A stretch of DNA of 64,000 bases from an uncultured Kiloniellaceae bacterium (GCA_947493695.1 CANLSF010000001.1:1-64000), one strand, 5' to 3'. Positions 17,345 through 27,250 are shown, counted from the first letter of the stretch. The notes: a model not told the origin generated them from the sequence alone. Program-made: numbers and translations.

Positions 17345-17898
17345 GGGACGTTAATCCGTTTTTCGACACCGAAGACAAACCCGGCCTGCTCCGCATCGTC
17401 CTCAACAACGATGTCACGCCGGTTGGGATCACGCTGCGCGCTCAAACGCACCAGCCAGTTACCTTTCAAGGGAAAGGCAACGTTTGTCGCGTAGCGACCG
17501 GCACCAACCGCCTCCAGCTTGAGGGGACGATCGAAGCCTTCATTGGTGGGGCGCCAGATCTGGCCCGCGACAATCAGCCCCTCCAGGAGATTTCCATCAC
17601 GGTCCCGCATTTCGAGGCTTATCCGGCCCTGGCTCTCGCCCTGGGCATTGGAGCCGTTCTCCGAGGCCGTAAAGCTGAAGCTCTCCTGCCAACCAAGGGC
17701 GTCGCGCTGGGCCATGGCCTCAAGCGTGGAGTTGTAGCGCAGGCCGCGTTGATAAGGGTCCTGGGTGCTCAGGCCGCTCCAGCTGTCCAGAGCCAGAAAC
17801 ACCATCACTCCATTGACCGCGAATACGACCCCGAAGAAAGCGGCAATCACACCAAAGATGTGATAGCCGTTCAGGCTTTGCGGCAAGCTCATCCTCAT
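17341..17898 (-). CDS. ccoH: FixH/CcoH family protein for cbb3 oxidase assembly
   Basis: A 185-residue protein with one membrane helix near residues 13-37 (YHIFGVIAAFFGVVFAVNGVM) and a periplasmic domain with the FixH pattern, including SLEMRDRDGNLLEGL and LKGNWLVRLSAQRD. FixH/CcoH helps assemble or stabilise the cbb3 oxidase. It overlaps ccoG and ccoI by 4 bases each. Confidence 0.93.
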   Translation of the reverse strand: MRMSLPQSLNGYHIFGVIAAFFGVVFAVNGVMVFLALDSWSGLSTQDPYQRGLRYNSTLEAMAQRDALGWQESFSFTASENGSNAQGESQGRISLEMRDRDGNLLEGLIVAGQIWRPTNEGFDRPLKLEAVGAGRYATNVAFPLKGNWLVRLSAQRDPNRRDIVVEDDAEQAGFVFGVEKRINVP

Positions 17899-19373
17899 CG
17901 TGCGGGCCCTCTGAAAATGCTGTCATGACGGGTATCGCCGGTTGTCGAGAGATCGGTCACAACAAAGGTAAAGGGAAGGGAGTCATCTTCCATTCCCCCC
18001 TTGGGCAGGGTTACAAAAACCCGGAAGCTGGCAAGGCGGTCCGATTTAACCGTGAGGGCTTCAGGCTCCGACCCGACAACCTGGAGACCTGCGTCGTTCA
18101 TCCCCTCCACCGTCAGGCGGAAGTCCTTCGCATCGTGGTCTTTGTTCAGGATCTTCACCGTGTAACCGTTGCGGATCGAGCCGTCGGACAGGGTTACGAA
18201 CAAAGGATTTCGGTCGCGCAGAATATTGACGTCGACGGCAGAACGACTCACCAGCGAAACCAGCATCACAGCCCCCACCAGAAGCAGGATTGCCATATAC
18301 AATATACTGCGCGGGCGCAGCAGTCGAATACGCGCTTTACCACCATGGGAACTTTGATCAACGTTCGCCAGCGTATCATAGGCGATCAGGCCCCGGGGCA
18401 GACCGACCTTGTCCATCACGTTGTCGCAGGCGTCGATACAGAGCGCACAGGTTATGCACTCCAACTGCTGACCATCGCGAATATCGATCCCCATCGGACA
18501 GACCGCAACGCATTGGTTACAATCGATGCAGTCCCCCAGATTTTCCGTGGGGGTGTTCTTGCGCCGCGGCCCACGAGGCTCACCGCGGTAATCGCGGTAG
18601 GTAACGGTCAGAGAGTCTTCGTCCAGCATCGCCGCCTGAATCCGCGGCCAGGGGCACATGTAGGTGCAGACCTGCTCCCGCGCATGTCCGCCGAAGAGAT
18701 AGGTCGTTCCGGTCAGCACCCCGATTGTGGCGTAGGCAACGAACGGCGCTTCAAGCGTAAAGAGTTGCGGCAGGAACGTCGGCGCGTCGGCAAAGTAAAA
18801 CACCCAAGCGCCGCCGGTCGCCATAGCAATCACCAGCCAAATGGAATGCTTGAGGAGCTTTTTGGCGATCTTCGAGCCTGTCCACGACGTCGCTTCCAGC
18901 CGCATCTGCGCACCGCGATCGCCTTCGATCATCCGCTCGACGGCGAAGAAAAGATCAGTCCAGACCGTTTGCGGGCAGGTGTATCCGCACCAGACCCGTC
19001 CAGCGAGCGCCGTCACCAGAAAAAGCGAGATGGCGGCGATGATCAGCAGACCGGTCAGGTAGTAGACTTCCTGCGGCCAGATCTCGATAAAGAAGAAATA
19101 AAAGCGTCGCGCGGGTATATCGATCAGGATTGCCTGGTCCGGCAGATTGGGACCACGGTCCCAGCGGATCCAGGGTGCCAGATAATACACCGACAGGGTA
19201 AGCCCGAGAATGAACCACTTCAGGCGGCGAAAGGTGCCCGAAACGCTCTTGGGGTAGATTTTCTCACGCTTCTGATAGAGTGAGCGCTGCTCGGCCGTGT
19301 TGACAGCCGTGGCCTGGCTGCGTTCGACACCGCCGCCACCGTCGTAGGCCTGTTCTCTGACTTGATCCACCAT
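17895..19373 (-). CDS. ccoG: CcoG/FixG iron-sulfur protein
   Basis: A polytopic membrane protein of about 492 residues with two ferredoxin-like cysteine clusters, CIDCNQCVAVCP and CITCALCIDACD, and two extra motifs, CGYTCPQ and CTYMCPW. CcoG reduces copper(II) for delivery to the cbb3 oxidase. A C-terminal periplasmic Ig-like FixG domain is present. The start is uncertain: I chose ATG at 19373 for a normal family length; the frame is open to 19478. A gap of 295 bases with a stable hairpin separates it from ccoP. Confidence 0.92.
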   Translation of the reverse strand: MVDQVREQAYDGGGGVERSQATAVNTAEQRSLYQKREKIYPKSVSGTFRRLKWFILGLTLSVYYLAPWIRWDRGPNLPDQAILIDIPARRFYFFFIEIWPQEVYYLTGLLIIAAISLFLVTALAGRVWCGYTCPQTVWTDLFFAVERMIEGDRGAQMRLEATSWTGSKIAKKLLKHSIWLVIAMATGGAWVFYFADAPTFLPQLFTLEAPFVAYATIGVLTGTTYLFGGHAREQVCTYMCPWPRIQAAMLDEDSLTVTYRDYRGEPRGPRRKNTPTENLGDCIDCNQCVAVCPMGIDIRDGQQLECITCALCIDACDNVMDKVGLPRGLIAYDTLANVDQSSHGGKARIRLLRPRSILYMAILLLVGAVMLVSLVSRSAVDVNILRDRNPLFVTLSDGSIRNGYTVKILNKDHDAKDFRLTVEGMNDAGLQVVGSEPEALTVKSDRLASFRVFVTLPKGGMEDDSLPFTFVVTDLSTTGDTRHDSIFRGPAR

Positions 19374-19597
19374 CACCTTAACTCGCCCCGTCTCAGCGGG
19401 ACCATGTGTGCGAAGCGTTACCGGAGCACGGTCCTTCCCGATCAAAACCATCAGGAAATCGTACCGTCCTCCAACCAAGTGAGTCTGAGACTAAGTCACG
19501 CTTCACAGAGTGTCAGTGAAAAGCGACTTGTCCCGATCTCACGAACATCCTCAACGAAACCCGTCAAGGACGTGAAACGCCCCCTTCACAGTGCAAT

Positions 19598-19650
19598 ACG
19601 AGGTCTGATTTTCATTTTTCACCACCCCGGAGAAAACCGTCAGACCTCGT
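19598..19650 (-). repeat. Stable hairpin between ccoP and ccoG
   Basis: Perfect 11-bp arms, ACGAGGTCTGA (19598-19608) and TCAGACCTCGT (19640-19650), with further partial pairing outside. There is no T run. Its position in the ccoP-ccoG gap suggests an mRNA processing or stability element that separates structural from assembly genes. This is an inference. Confidence 0.6.
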
Positions 19651-19668
19651 TATCGCACAGCGCGTTCT

Positions 19669-20538
19669 TTATTCACCGCCCCCGAGAGAATGAACATGAA
19701 CCGCCAGCTGCTTGATCGTAACTGGATCCAGTCTTGCGTTCCATGCAGGCATCGCGCCCCCACGGCCAGTGTTGATACTGGTGATCACCGACGCTTCGTC
19801 ACCGCCATAAAGCCAGAGACTATCCGCCAGATTGGGCGCACCGAGATCCTGATTGCCTGTTCCGTCTTCCTGATGGCATGCGGAGCAATTATCTACATAA
19901 ATCTCTTGCCCCCGTGCCGCCGCTTCCGCGTCGCTCGAACTGCCGGAGAGTGACAGCACGTAGGCCGCCGTATCGCGGATTTCTTCCCGGCTCAGCAGTT
20001 CGTCCCGACCAAACGCCGGCATGTCGCTGACCCGGGTGTCGTCATGGTCGGACCGGATGCCGTAGAGGATTGTGTCCTGGATCGCCTCCAGGCTGCCACC
20101 CCAGATCCAGTCATCGTCGTTCAGGTTGGGATAACCGACCGAGCCGGCTGCCCCCTGACCGTGGCATTGCGAGCAGTTGACTGCGAAGGCCGAACGTCCG
20201 CCCGCCTGGGCAAAGGCAAAAAGATCGGCATCATCCCGGATTTCTTCCAGCTCAGCCGCCGCAATCCGGTCCAGGAACACGGACTGACGTTCCTGTGCCG
20301 CTGCGACACTCTCGGTCAGGTTTGCCCGGCTGGAATACTCGAGATAGCCGCGGGTATGATCTGAGATCAGCGGCCAGGTTGGCATGAAGATCCAATAGAC
20401 AAACGCCCAGATACAGCAGACGTAGAAGGTCCAGAGCCACCAGCGTGGCAGAGGATTGTTGAGCTCCTTAATGCCGTCCCACTCATGACCCGTGGTGTCG
20501 ACACCGGTGACTTCATCCGTTTCTTTCATTCCAGCCAC
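19669..20538 (-). CDS. ccoP: cbb3 cytochrome oxidase subunit III, di-haem CcoP
   Basis: About 289 residues. One N-terminal membrane anchor (LPRWWLWTFYVCCIWAFVYWI) is followed by two cytochrome c domains with CSQCH and CSACH haem sites, each with a downstream methionine (MPAFGRDE and MPAWNARL). CcoP passes electrons to CcoO and CcoN. I chose a GTG start at 20538 because a GGAGGAGG site is 7 bases upstream. A TTG at 20544 and an ATG at 20529 are alternatives. Confidence 0.95.
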   Translation of the reverse strand: MAGMKETDEVTGVDTTGHEWDGIKELNNPLPRWWLWTFYVCCIWAFVYWIFMPTWPLISDHTRGYLEYSSRANLTESVAAAQERQSVFLDRIAAAELEEIRDDADLFAFAQAGGRSAFAVNCSQCHGQGAAGSVGYPNLNDDDWIWGGSLEAIQDTILYGIRSDHDDTRVSDMPAFGRDELLSREEIRDTAAYVLSLSGSSSDAEAAARGQEIYVDNCSACHQEDGTGNQDLGAPNLADSLWLYGGDEASVITSINTGRGGAMPAWNARLDPVTIKQLAVHVHSLGGGE

Positions 20539-20540
20539 GG

Positions 20541-20690
20541 TCAATCCTCCTCCAGCGGCATTCTGGCCGCATGATCGAACTTCTTCTTGTTGCGCGGCCA
20601 GAGGGCGTAGACCAACACGATCGCGAACAGCACCATCAGATAAATCAGACCGTAGGTCTCACTTGCGTAGAGCACTTCATGGTAATTCAT
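20541..20690 (-). CDS. ccoQ: cbb3 oxidase subunit CcoQ
   Basis: A 49-residue peptide with one membrane helix (GLIYLMVLFAIVLVYALWP) and a basic NKKKFD segment after it, as in CcoQ, which stabilises the oxidase. It lies between ccoO (11-base gap) and ccoP, and its end carries the ribosome site of ccoP. Confidence 0.93.
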   Translation of the reverse strand: MNYHEVLYASETYGLIYLMVLFAIVLVYALWPRNKKKFDHAARMPLEED

Positions 20691-20701
20691 GGCATCACTC
20701 C

Positions 20702-21430
20702 TCAGCGCAGGTTTTCTTCAGGCTGGTAGCTGTCGAAATCGACCAGCGTTCCCAGCATCTGAAGATAAGCGACCATGGCATCCAGCTCGGATACGAACGC
20801 GGGATTGCCGTCGAAGTCGGCAACCACCGCCTTGGGATAGCGGGCCATGAGCTCGTCAACACCGTCGGCGTCCGGATCGCTTTGCGCCATCAGATCGACA
20901 TATGCGGCCTCGACCATCTCGTCGCTGTAGGGCACGCCCACACCGATGTTGGCCTTCAGGTGGTTGGCAATGTCATCGGTCCTGATCGCCGTGGTCGCCA
21001 GATGCGGATAACCAGGCATGATCGATTCCGGCACCACCGCGCGCGGATTGATCATGTGCGCAACATGCCATTCGTTCGAATAGCGTCCGCCGACCCGGGC
21101 AAGATCGGGCCCGGTGCGCTTTGAGCCCCACTGGAAAGGATGGTCGTACATGCTTTCCGCGGCCAGGCTGTAGTGGCCATACCGCTCGGCCTCGTCACGC
21201 AGCGGACGGATCATCTGACTGTGACAGTTGTAGCAGCCTTCACGGATGTAGATGTTGCGACCGACCAGTTCGAGCGGGGTGTAAGGGCGCATGCCCTTCA
21301 CCTTCTCAATCGTGCTTTCGAGGTAAAACAGCGGGGCAATCTCAATCAGTCCGCCGATCGAGACCACGACCAGAATAAGAACCATGAGAAGGCTCGAGTT
21401 TTTCTCGATGATTTCATGTTTTGCTAACAT
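20702..21430 (-). CDS. ccoO: cbb3 oxidase mono-haem subunit CcoO
   Basis: A 242-residue membrane-anchored cytochrome c. An N-terminal helix ([18 protein letters not shown]) is followed by the haem motif [11 protein letters not shown] and the CcoO block [21 protein letters not shown]. The second ligand methionine is likely in SIMPGYPHL. It is the electron-transfer partner of CcoN. Confidence 0.97.
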   Translation of the reverse strand: MLAKHEIIEKNSSLLMVLILVVVSIGGLIEIAPLFYLESTIEKVKGMRPYTPLELVGRNIYIREGCYNCHSQMIRPLRDEAERYGHYSLAAESMYDHPFQWGSKRTGPDLARVGGRYSNEWHVAHMINPRAVVPESIMPGYPHLATTAIRTDDIANHLKANIGVGVPYSDEMVEAAYVDLMAQSDPDADGVDELMARYPKAVVADFDGNPAFVSELDAMVAYLQMLGTLVDFDSYQPEENLR

Positions 21431-21447
21431 AGCTATCTCCGAACCTT

Positions 21448-23121
21448 CTATTCCGCGGGAGCCGCAACCGGCTGACCGGCTGCAGGACGCGTCGTGGTGA
21501 TCTGATCTTTCTCATCGCGCAGATCGCCGCGGGCGGTGCGCCAAAGGTTGTAGACCATGACCAGGGCTCCGATGAGGAAGAGGGCTCCGCCACCGGCACG
21601 AATGACATAGAAGGGATGCATGGCCTCCACCGTTTCCACGAAGGAGTATTCCAGGAACCCAAGGCTGTCGTAGGCACGCCACATCAAGCCCTGCAGAATT
21701 CCCGAAACCCACATGGCCGTGATGTAGAGCACGATGCCGATGGTCGAGATCCAGAAGTGGACCGAGACCAGTTGCATCGAATAGAGGCGCTCACGTTTCC
21801 AGAGGATCGGCATCAGGTGATACATCGCGCCGAAGCTGACGTATGCAACCCAGCCCAAGGCACCGGAATGGACGTGACCGATTGTCCAGTCCGTGTAGTG
21901 GCTGAGCGAGTTCACCGCCTTGATCGACATCAGCGGTCCTTCGAAGGTGCTCATCCCGTAGAAGGCAACGGAAACCACAAGCATACGCAGAACCGGATCG
22001 GTGCGGAGCTTGTCCCAGGCGCCGGACAGCGTCATCAGGCCGTTGATCATTCCGCCCCAGGACGGCATCCACAGCATGATCGAGAAGGTCATGCCCAGGG
22101 TCTGCGCCCAGTCCGGCAGCGCCGTGTAGTGCAGATGATGCGGTCCAGCCCAGATATAGAGGAAGATCAGTGACCAGAAGTGAATGATCGAAAGCCGGTA
22201 GGAATACACCGGCCGCTCCGCACGTTTCGGCACGAAGTAATACATGATGCCCAGGAAACCCGCGGTCAGGAAGAAACCAACCGCGTTATGGCCGTACCAC
22301 CACTGGGTCAAAGCATCCTGCACCCCGGAGAAGAGCGCGTAGCTCTTGGTTTCAGCGAGAGAAACCGGCAGGGACAGGTTGTTGACGATATGCAACAGCG
22401 CAATGGTCACGATAAAGGCAAGGTAGAACCAGTTGGCCACATAAATATGCGGCTCTTTGCGCTTCCAGAGCGTGCCCAGGAAGACCAGCAGGTAGACAAC
22501 CCAGACAAAAGTCAGCCAGAGATCGGCGTACCATTCCGGCTCGGCATACTCTTTCGACTGCGTCACGCCGAGCACATAGCCCGAAGCTGCGATGACGATA
22601 AAGAGCTGGTAGCCCCAGAAGACAAACCAGGGCGCAACCTCGCCTGCCAGCCGCGCGCGGCAGGTCCGCTGCACCACGAAGAAGGAGGTCGCGATCAGGA
22701 CGTTGCCGCCGAAGGCAAAAATCACCGCCGAGGTATGAACCGGCCGCAAGCGCCCGAACGTCGTCCAGGGCAGGTCCAGGTTCAATTCGGGGAAGGCCAG
22801 TTGCAGCGCAATGATCAGCCCCACAAGAAACCCAACAACACCCCAGAAAGCCGAGGCAATAACGCCCGCCTTCACAACACCTTCGTTGTATTCGATTTTC
22901 GAGGGATCGGCGGCGACCGTAGGCACCGCGTTGTAGTGCTTATGGATCAGCAGGAATACGCCGGTGACGCAGGCCAGCAGAAAGAGCAGGCCATGAAATG
23001 CCATATAAGGATCAGCAGACTTGGCCATAAGCAAAAGGCCGAGCAGCGAGCCGGCTGCCAGAGCAACGCCAACGACATAGGTTGTCGGGTGTACTTTAGC
23101 GGCATGTTGGGAAGGATTCAT
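21448..23121 (-). CDS. ccoN: cbb3 oxidase catalytic subunit CcoN
   Basis: A 557-residue polytopic haem-copper oxidase subunit I. Histidine motifs for haem and CuB are visible in [40 protein letters not shown] and [10 protein letters not shown]. It reduces oxygen to water with high affinity at low oxygen. The start at 23121 has a GGGGGAA site; the frame is open to 23187. It leads the operon ccoNOQP-GHIS. A Fnr/FixK box lies 116 bases upstream. Confidence 0.97.
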   Translation of the reverse strand: MNPSQHAAKVHPTTYVVGVALAAGSLLGLLLMAKSADPYMAFHGLLFLLACVTGVFLLIHKHYNAVPTVAADPSKIEYNEGVVKAGVIASAFWGVVGFLVGLIIALQLAFPELNLDLPWTTFGRLRPVHTSAVIFAFGGNVLIATSFFVVQRTCRARLAGEVAPWFVFWGYQLFIVIAASGYVLGVTQSKEYAEPEWYADLWLTFVWVVYLLVFLGTLWKRKEPHIYVANWFYLAFIVTIALLHIVNNLSLPVSLAETKSYALFSGVQDALTQWWYGHNAVGFFLTAGFLGIMYYFVPKRAERPVYSYRLSIIHFWSLIFLYIWAGPHHLHYTALPDWAQTLGMTFSIMLWMPSWGGMINGLMTLSGAWDKLRTDPVLRMLVVSVAFYGMSTFEGPLMSIKAVNSLSHYTDWTIGHVHSGALGWVAYVSFGAMYHLMPILWKRERLYSMQLVSVHFWISTIGIVLYITAMWVSGILQGLMWRAYDSLGFLEYSFVETVEAMHPFYVIRAGGGALFLIGALVMVYNLWRTARGDLRDEKDQITTTRPAAGQPVAAPAE

Positions 23122-23236
23122 CGGTTCCCCCGGGATGCAGACAAAAAAAGCACCAGAGGTGACGAAGTTTGGCGTCGCCTCTGGCACAAGGAGGTGAGAG
23201 ATGCATATGTTTTAAATCGACCGGCGCGCGCATCCA

Positions 23237-23250
23237 TTGACATAAATCAA
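23237..23250 (-). promoter_or_regulatory. Fnr/FixK-type box upstream of ccoN
   Basis: TTGAC-ATAA-ATCAA fits the consensus. If it activates from position -41.5, transcription would start near 23202 and give a leader of about 80 bases before ccoN. Confidence 0.85.
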
Positions 23251-23720
23251 CACTGCCCGAATTCGTGAGACTTAAAAGGAGTGCATGCGGGCTTTGAGCG
23301 CGCAGAGAAAGAGACTGAAGTGCAAATCTTCTGATTCGATTCCACAGCGATTCGCTTTCCATCTAAGGAAGAAATCAAAAATACCATAGCATACCGCCTT
23401 ACAAAGGCGAACCGCGTCTTGAAGTTGAACAGGGAAACTCGTTGGCCGGAAGTTACTAAAGTAGGAGGCCTGCTGCCAAGGGACCCACGTCGCGGCATAA
23501 TGTCGCCGTATGCGCGAGTCTGCGGCAATCCGTCGCGGAACCACCCGATCAAGGCATTGAAAAACCTCTCGAAGAAATACACTCTATAGATGAAACTCAT
23601 CTATAAGCACGCCGACGTTCTTGTTTTTTCCCGTCGATACCCGCAGCATAAGCGGGCTTATTGTTCACCAGAGGGTCGTTGTGTCCGTTGGGTCGAACAC
23701 AGCATAGAAAATAGAGGGGA
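23251..23720. other. Intergenic region between the ccoN promoter and the FecR gene
   Basis: I see no convincing gene, RNA or repeat here. A minus-strand open frame of about 117 codons (23247-23600) has no ribosome site, unusual composition and overlaps the ccoN promoter, so I left it out. The promoter of the FecR gene should lie near the right end. Confidence 0.5.
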
Positions 23721-24167
23721 ATGAGGGTGCGATTAGTCAAACATCTCGCAATCCTGCTGCTGTTCCTGCAAGCAGGATCCGCGTGGGCCGATGATGCAAT
23801 CGGCTATATCAAAAGTGCAGAAGGAACGACTCTGGTCACACGTGACGCAGAGACCATGCCTATTACGCTCGGTGATCCGGTTTTCGTCGCCGATCTGCTG
23901 ATCGTGAAAGGCAGCGGGTCGATGGGAATTACCTTTATCGATAACTCCCAGCTTTCGATGGGATCGGGATCGCAACTCAAGCTGACCAGTTTTGAATTCG
24001 TGCCGAAGGAAGAGAAGCTTTCTTTCGTCACTGAACTCCTGAAGGGCACGCTGCTTTACGTGTCGGGCGTAATTGCCAAGCTGTCGCCTGATTCCGTGTC
24101 CGTTGTTACACCTGTCGCGACTCTCTCGGTTCGTGGCACCAAGTTCCTGGTACGTGTCGATGATTGA
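23721..24167 (+). CDS. FecR domain periplasmic protein
   Basis: A 148-residue protein with a signal peptide (HLAILLLFLQAGSAWADD) and a FecR-type beta domain: IGYIKSAEGTTLVTRD, the GDPVFVADLLIVKGSGSMGITFIDNS block, and VVTPVATLSVRGTKFLVRV at the end. Standalone FecR proteins of this kind are not TonB-linked sigma regulators; they often stand near OmpA and CHASE2 genes, and their role is unclear. The ATG at 23721 has AGAGGGGA upstream. Its stop overlaps the next gene by 8 bases, so the two are coupled. Confidence 0.85.
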   Translation: MRVRLVKHLAILLLFLQAGSAWADDAIGYIKSAEGTTLVTRDAETMPITLGDPVFVADLLIVKGSGSMGITFIDNSQLSMGSGSQLKLTSFEFVPKEEKLSFVTELLKGTLLYVSGVIAKLSPDSVSVVTPVATLSVRGTKFLVRVDD

Positions 24168-24804
24168 TCATTCCATGACAAGCCCATCTATGGCACCTGA
24201 GCTGCGCGCAATCCGCCCGTGGCTCGCCGCCCTGACCCTGCTGGTCCTTTCGGCCTGCGCGCCGAACAACCTCTTTGTGCTGCTGGAGGACGACAACGGG
24301 AAGGTCGGTTCTATCCAGGTCGAGAACGACGCCGGCGCTCAAACCCTCAATCAGGCGGGCCAGGCAACGGGCCTGGACCGGGCCGGACAGGAACCGGTAG
24401 AGCCTTTCGTTCTTGAAGAGGATGAAATACGCGATGTCTTCGGCGAAGTTCTGGACGCCCAACCGGAACCTCCGGTCACCTTCCTGCTTTACTTCCGGAC
24501 AGGAACCTCGGAACTCACGGATGAGTCCCAGGCGTTAATCCCTGAGATTTTACGCACGATCGATGGGCGCGAAACCCCGCCGCGGATCGCCGTGGTAGGA
24601 CACACAGACACCGTTGGTGCCGCGAGTGTCAATGCATCACTCTCACTGGAGCGAGCACGAACCGTCCGCGATCTGCTGTTACGGCAGGCTCTTGATCCAG
24701 AAATGGTCGAGTTGACGTCGCACGGCGAAGGCAATCCGCTGATCCCGACCGCCGACGAAACCTCCGAACCGAGGAATCGGCGGGTCGAGGTGACGATCCG
24801 TTAG
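24160..24804 (+). CDS. OmpA family lipoprotein
   Basis: About 214 residues. An N-terminal lipobox LVLSACAP marks an outer-membrane lipoprotein. The C-terminal OmpA peptidoglycan-binding domain has the typical VVGHTDTVGAASVNASLSLERA and ends with NRRVEVTI. It anchors the outer membrane to peptidoglycan. The start at 24160 overlaps the FecR gene; ATG at 24175 is an alternative. The pair is ended by a hairpin at 24834-24862. Confidence 0.88.
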   Translation: MIDHSMTSPSMAPELRAIRPWLAALTLLVLSACAPNNLFVLLEDDNGKVGSIQVENDAGAQTLNQAGQATGLDRAGQEPVEPFVLEEDEIRDVFGEVLDAQPEPPVTFLLYFRTGTSELTDESQALIPEILRTIDGRETPPRIAVVGHTDTVGAASVNASLSLERARTVRDLLLRQALDPEMVELTSHGEGNPLIPTADETSEPRNRRVEVTIR

Positions 24805-24833
24805 CTAACCCGGAGCCAGCGGTAACGAAAGAA

Positions 24834-24862
24834 GGGCGCTGCCAGTCAAACCGGCAGCGCCC
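24834..24862. terminator. Hairpin between convergent genes
   Basis: Perfect 10-bp stem GGGCGCTGCC (24834-24843) and GGCAGCGCCC (24853-24862) with a 9-base loop. It lies between the convergent OmpA lipoprotein and AsmA genes and probably ends both transcripts. The T tract is weak on either side. Confidence 0.65.
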
Positions 24863-24898
24863 TCTATTCATTCCAACAGGCATTGACGCCCAGGATGC

Positions 24899-26941
24899 TT
24901 AGTTCCCGAACAAACCTTTCAAGGCCTTACCGGCATCCTCGGGGATCTTGACCCCACCGCCTTCTCCGTCACCGCCTTTGAGGACGCCTTCAAGCGCTTT
25001 ACCCGTATCGCCACCGAGGCTCTCCAAGGCCTTACCTGGGTCTTTTGCAAGACCTTCGATGGCTCCGGCCAAATCAGGTTTGTAGGACAGGTTATGCCAG
25101 GGACCTGAGACAAGAACCGGCACCGCGAGACCGCTCGCATCACCATCGCTGCCCTGACCTTCGAGGCTGGCGACCGCTTTGGGTTCAACCCGATAGTCTA
25201 CGGTACGCTTTGGCAGGTCCGACGTCCCTTTGCCTTCAACACGCAACAGCGGGCTGAGCAACTTCAGGTCCTGATTGTTCAGCAGACCCTGCTTGATGTC
25301 GAAGCTGCCCGACAGTTCCGCGAAATCGGTCTTCTGGGTCTCGCTCGCGCCGGGATCGAGAAAGGCATTTGCCGCATTTCGCACCATCGCAGCAAGGTTG
25401 ATCCCCTTGATGGCACCGTCATTGAAGGTCACTGCGCCCTTGCCATTCAGGTTTTCAACCATCTGACGCTGCGATCCGCCCTTGGCTGTCACGGCAATTT
25501 CCATATTGCCGGTTCCCGACAAACGGTCGAAACCTGCCGCATCAGTCAGAAGCGGTTCCGCAGCAATTCCGGACATCGAAAAGCTTTTCGAGATAGCGGG
25601 GACGGCGTTTCGGCCATCGACCGTGAACTTCCCTGTGCCTTTGCCGTCATAGAGGTTCAGCTCGGTTAGATCGACACCCAGTAGTCCGTCCTTCAAGCCG
25701 ACATTCAGGGCGCTCTGTCCGACTTTGATCTCCTGGACCAGAATACCCGCAACCGTCAGGGCAAAGTTGGCATTGACCGCTTGAAGGCCGCTGACATCGA
25801 TCGGATCGTCGCTCCAGTCGGCTGGCTTCGCATCACCTGCGCCCGCGGAACTTCCAGTTCCACCGGACGAGCTGCCGCCTGCCGCCTCGCCCTCTTTCGC
25901 GGGGGGAAGGTAAGGATTGAGGTCAAGGACTCCCAGGTTCAGCTCCGCATCGATCTGCGGTTTCGCACCTGCGGTCGCAATCGAAACCCGTCCGTCACCG
26001 GCAATCTCGTCAATTCCGATTTTTGCATCGTTGAAGCTATAGGTCGCGCCGTCCACATTCACGTTGCCCGCCAGGTTGAAGGGCCCGAGACCGGAACCTT
26101 CAAACTCAATGGGATTGCCGGTCCAGGCGGCAAGGTCGCGAATCGATGGCGTCGAGACATCCAGCGCGCCGGCCACCAGCAGCTTGGCCGCCGTGGCGAC
26201 TGAGCCTTCGAAGCTCAGTTTGATCACGTCGGTGCCGACCGACAAGGCAACGGGCGCCTCTTCACCAGTGGTCAAACCGCGCGGCTTTTCGCTGCTCACT
26301 GCAAGTTCGATGGTCTTTGCATTCCACTGCAGCGATCCATCAGCCGTGAAAGGGCTGTCCAGGTCCGTCAAGGTGACCGCAAGGTTGATATCCGAGATTT
26401 CCTGTGTGGTTCCCGAGGCGGCATCCGTGAACTTCAGATTGCCGTTCACGAGCTGAATGTCGCCAAGGCTCAGATCACTGATCGCGGAACCGCCGCTACC
26501 TTCCGAACTCTCGGTATCGCCCGATGGCGCCGCCGCAGCGTCAGCCGCCGGTGCCTGGGCAAACTCCCAATTGGGTTTTCCGTTTTCATCGATTTCAAGA
26601 TTGATCACCGGATCAACCAACACGAATTCGTCAACCTGCACATTGCCTGTAAGCAACGGAAGGATCTGCAGCTTGAGGCGCAGGGCCTGCAATGACGCCA
26701 TGTTTGGTTCTGCCGCACCCTCAGCATTCGCGAAGGTGATTTCTTCGGCAACGAGTTCGAGGCTCGGAATGACCGATACACTCAGATCCCCTGCGATGGT
26801 GAGCTTGCGACCGGTCGCACTCTCAACCGCGTCGGTCACCCGGGTCTTTATTTCTTCCTTGGGAACAAACAAGGGGATAGCCACAACAGCGGCGATCAAA
26901 ACGACGACCAGGACGCCAATGCCGATCAGGACCTTTTTCAT
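24899..26941 (-). CDS. AsmA family protein
   Basis: A 680-residue envelope protein with a single N-terminal membrane anchor (VLIGIGVLVVVLIAAVVAIPLFV) and a large periplasmic part with the AsmA repeat-like strands (SATGRKLTIAGDLSVSVIPSL, near residues 42-62) and a C-terminal AsmA domain with NGKGAVTFNDGAIKGINLA. AsmA-like proteins affect outer-membrane assembly and lipid transfer. A Gly/Ser/Ala-rich low-complexity stretch is near residues 350-365. It appears as a single gene. Confidence 0.9.
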   Translation of the reverse strand: MKKVLIGIGVLVVVLIAAVVAIPLFVPKEEIKTRVTDAVESATGRKLTIAGDLSVSVIPSLELVAEEITFANAEGAAEPNMASLQALRLKLQILPLLTGNVQVDEFVLVDPVINLEIDENGKPNWEFAQAPAADAAAAPSGDTESSEGSGGSAISDLSLGDIQLVNGNLKFTDAASGTTQEISDINLAVTLTDLDSPFTADGSLQWNAKTIELAVSSEKPRGLTTGEEAPVALSVGTDVIKLSFEGSVATAAKLLVAGALDVSTPSIRDLAAWTGNPIEFEGSGLGPFNLAGNVNVDGATYSFNDAKIGIDEIAGDGRVSIATAGAKPQIDAELNLGVLDLNPYLPPAKEGEAAGGSSSGGTGSSAGAGDAKPADWSDDPIDVSGLQAVNANFALTVAGILVQEIKVGQSALNVGLKDGLLGVDLTELNLYDGKGTGKFTVDGRNAVPAISKSFSMSGIAAEPLLTDAAGFDRLSGTGNMEIAVTAKGGSQRQMVENLNGKGAVTFNDGAIKGINLAAMVRNAANAFLDPGASETQKTDFAELSGSFDIKQGLLNNQDLKLLSPLLRVEGKGTSDLPKRTVDYRVEPKAVASLEGQGSDGDASGLAVPVLVSGPWHNLSYKPDLAGAIEGLAKDPGKALESLGGDTGKALEGVLKGGDGEGGGVKIPEDAGKALKGLFGN

Positions 26942-27064
26942 TCTTCTATCCTTCGTTTACGAGAACATTTTCGTATGAGAACACTGCCCTTTGCGAGACC
27001 ACGGCCTTTCGCCCGAAACGGGCAACTGGAAAGCGGACACATTCTGCAGGTTCCCGAAGCAGGA

Positions 27065-27250
27065 CTAAAGCCCGGCTTCCTTGATTTTCTTATCCGTCTC
27101 GTAACTGCTGAGCGCATAAACCGCCCAGATAGCAGCCGGAATCCAACCAATTAGCGTAATCTGCAAGATCAGGCAGATGATACCCGCGATCGGGCGACCA
27201 ATGGTGAAAAACAGCAGCCAGGGAAGAAGCAGCGCAATCAGAAGTCTCAC
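27065..27250 (-). CDS. YqaE/Pmp3 family membrane peptide
   Basis: A 61-residue membrane peptide with two hydrophobic helices. It contains the Pmp3 family pattern GRPIAGIICLILQITLIGWIP followed by AAIWAVYAL. Members are linked to membrane potential and stress. I chose a GTG start at 27250 because AGAGGA lies 7 bases upstream and the size then fits the family; the frame is open to 27343. Confidence 0.85.
   Translation of the reverse strand: MRLLIALLLPWLLFFTIGRPIAGIICLILQITLIGWIPAAIWAVYALSSYETDKKIKEAGL

Noticed and set aside
22180-23268. Long plus-strand frame opposite ccoN
   Set aside because: It is antisense to a certain gene, has no domain, and its composition reflects the codon bias of the other strand. 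The same applies to the long frames opposite the P-type ATPase, ccoI, ccoG and the Usp gene.
23247-23600. Minus-strand frame of 117 codons upstream of ccoN
   Set aside because: It has no ribosome site or domain and runs into the Fnr box of ccoN, so a promoter region is the better reading.
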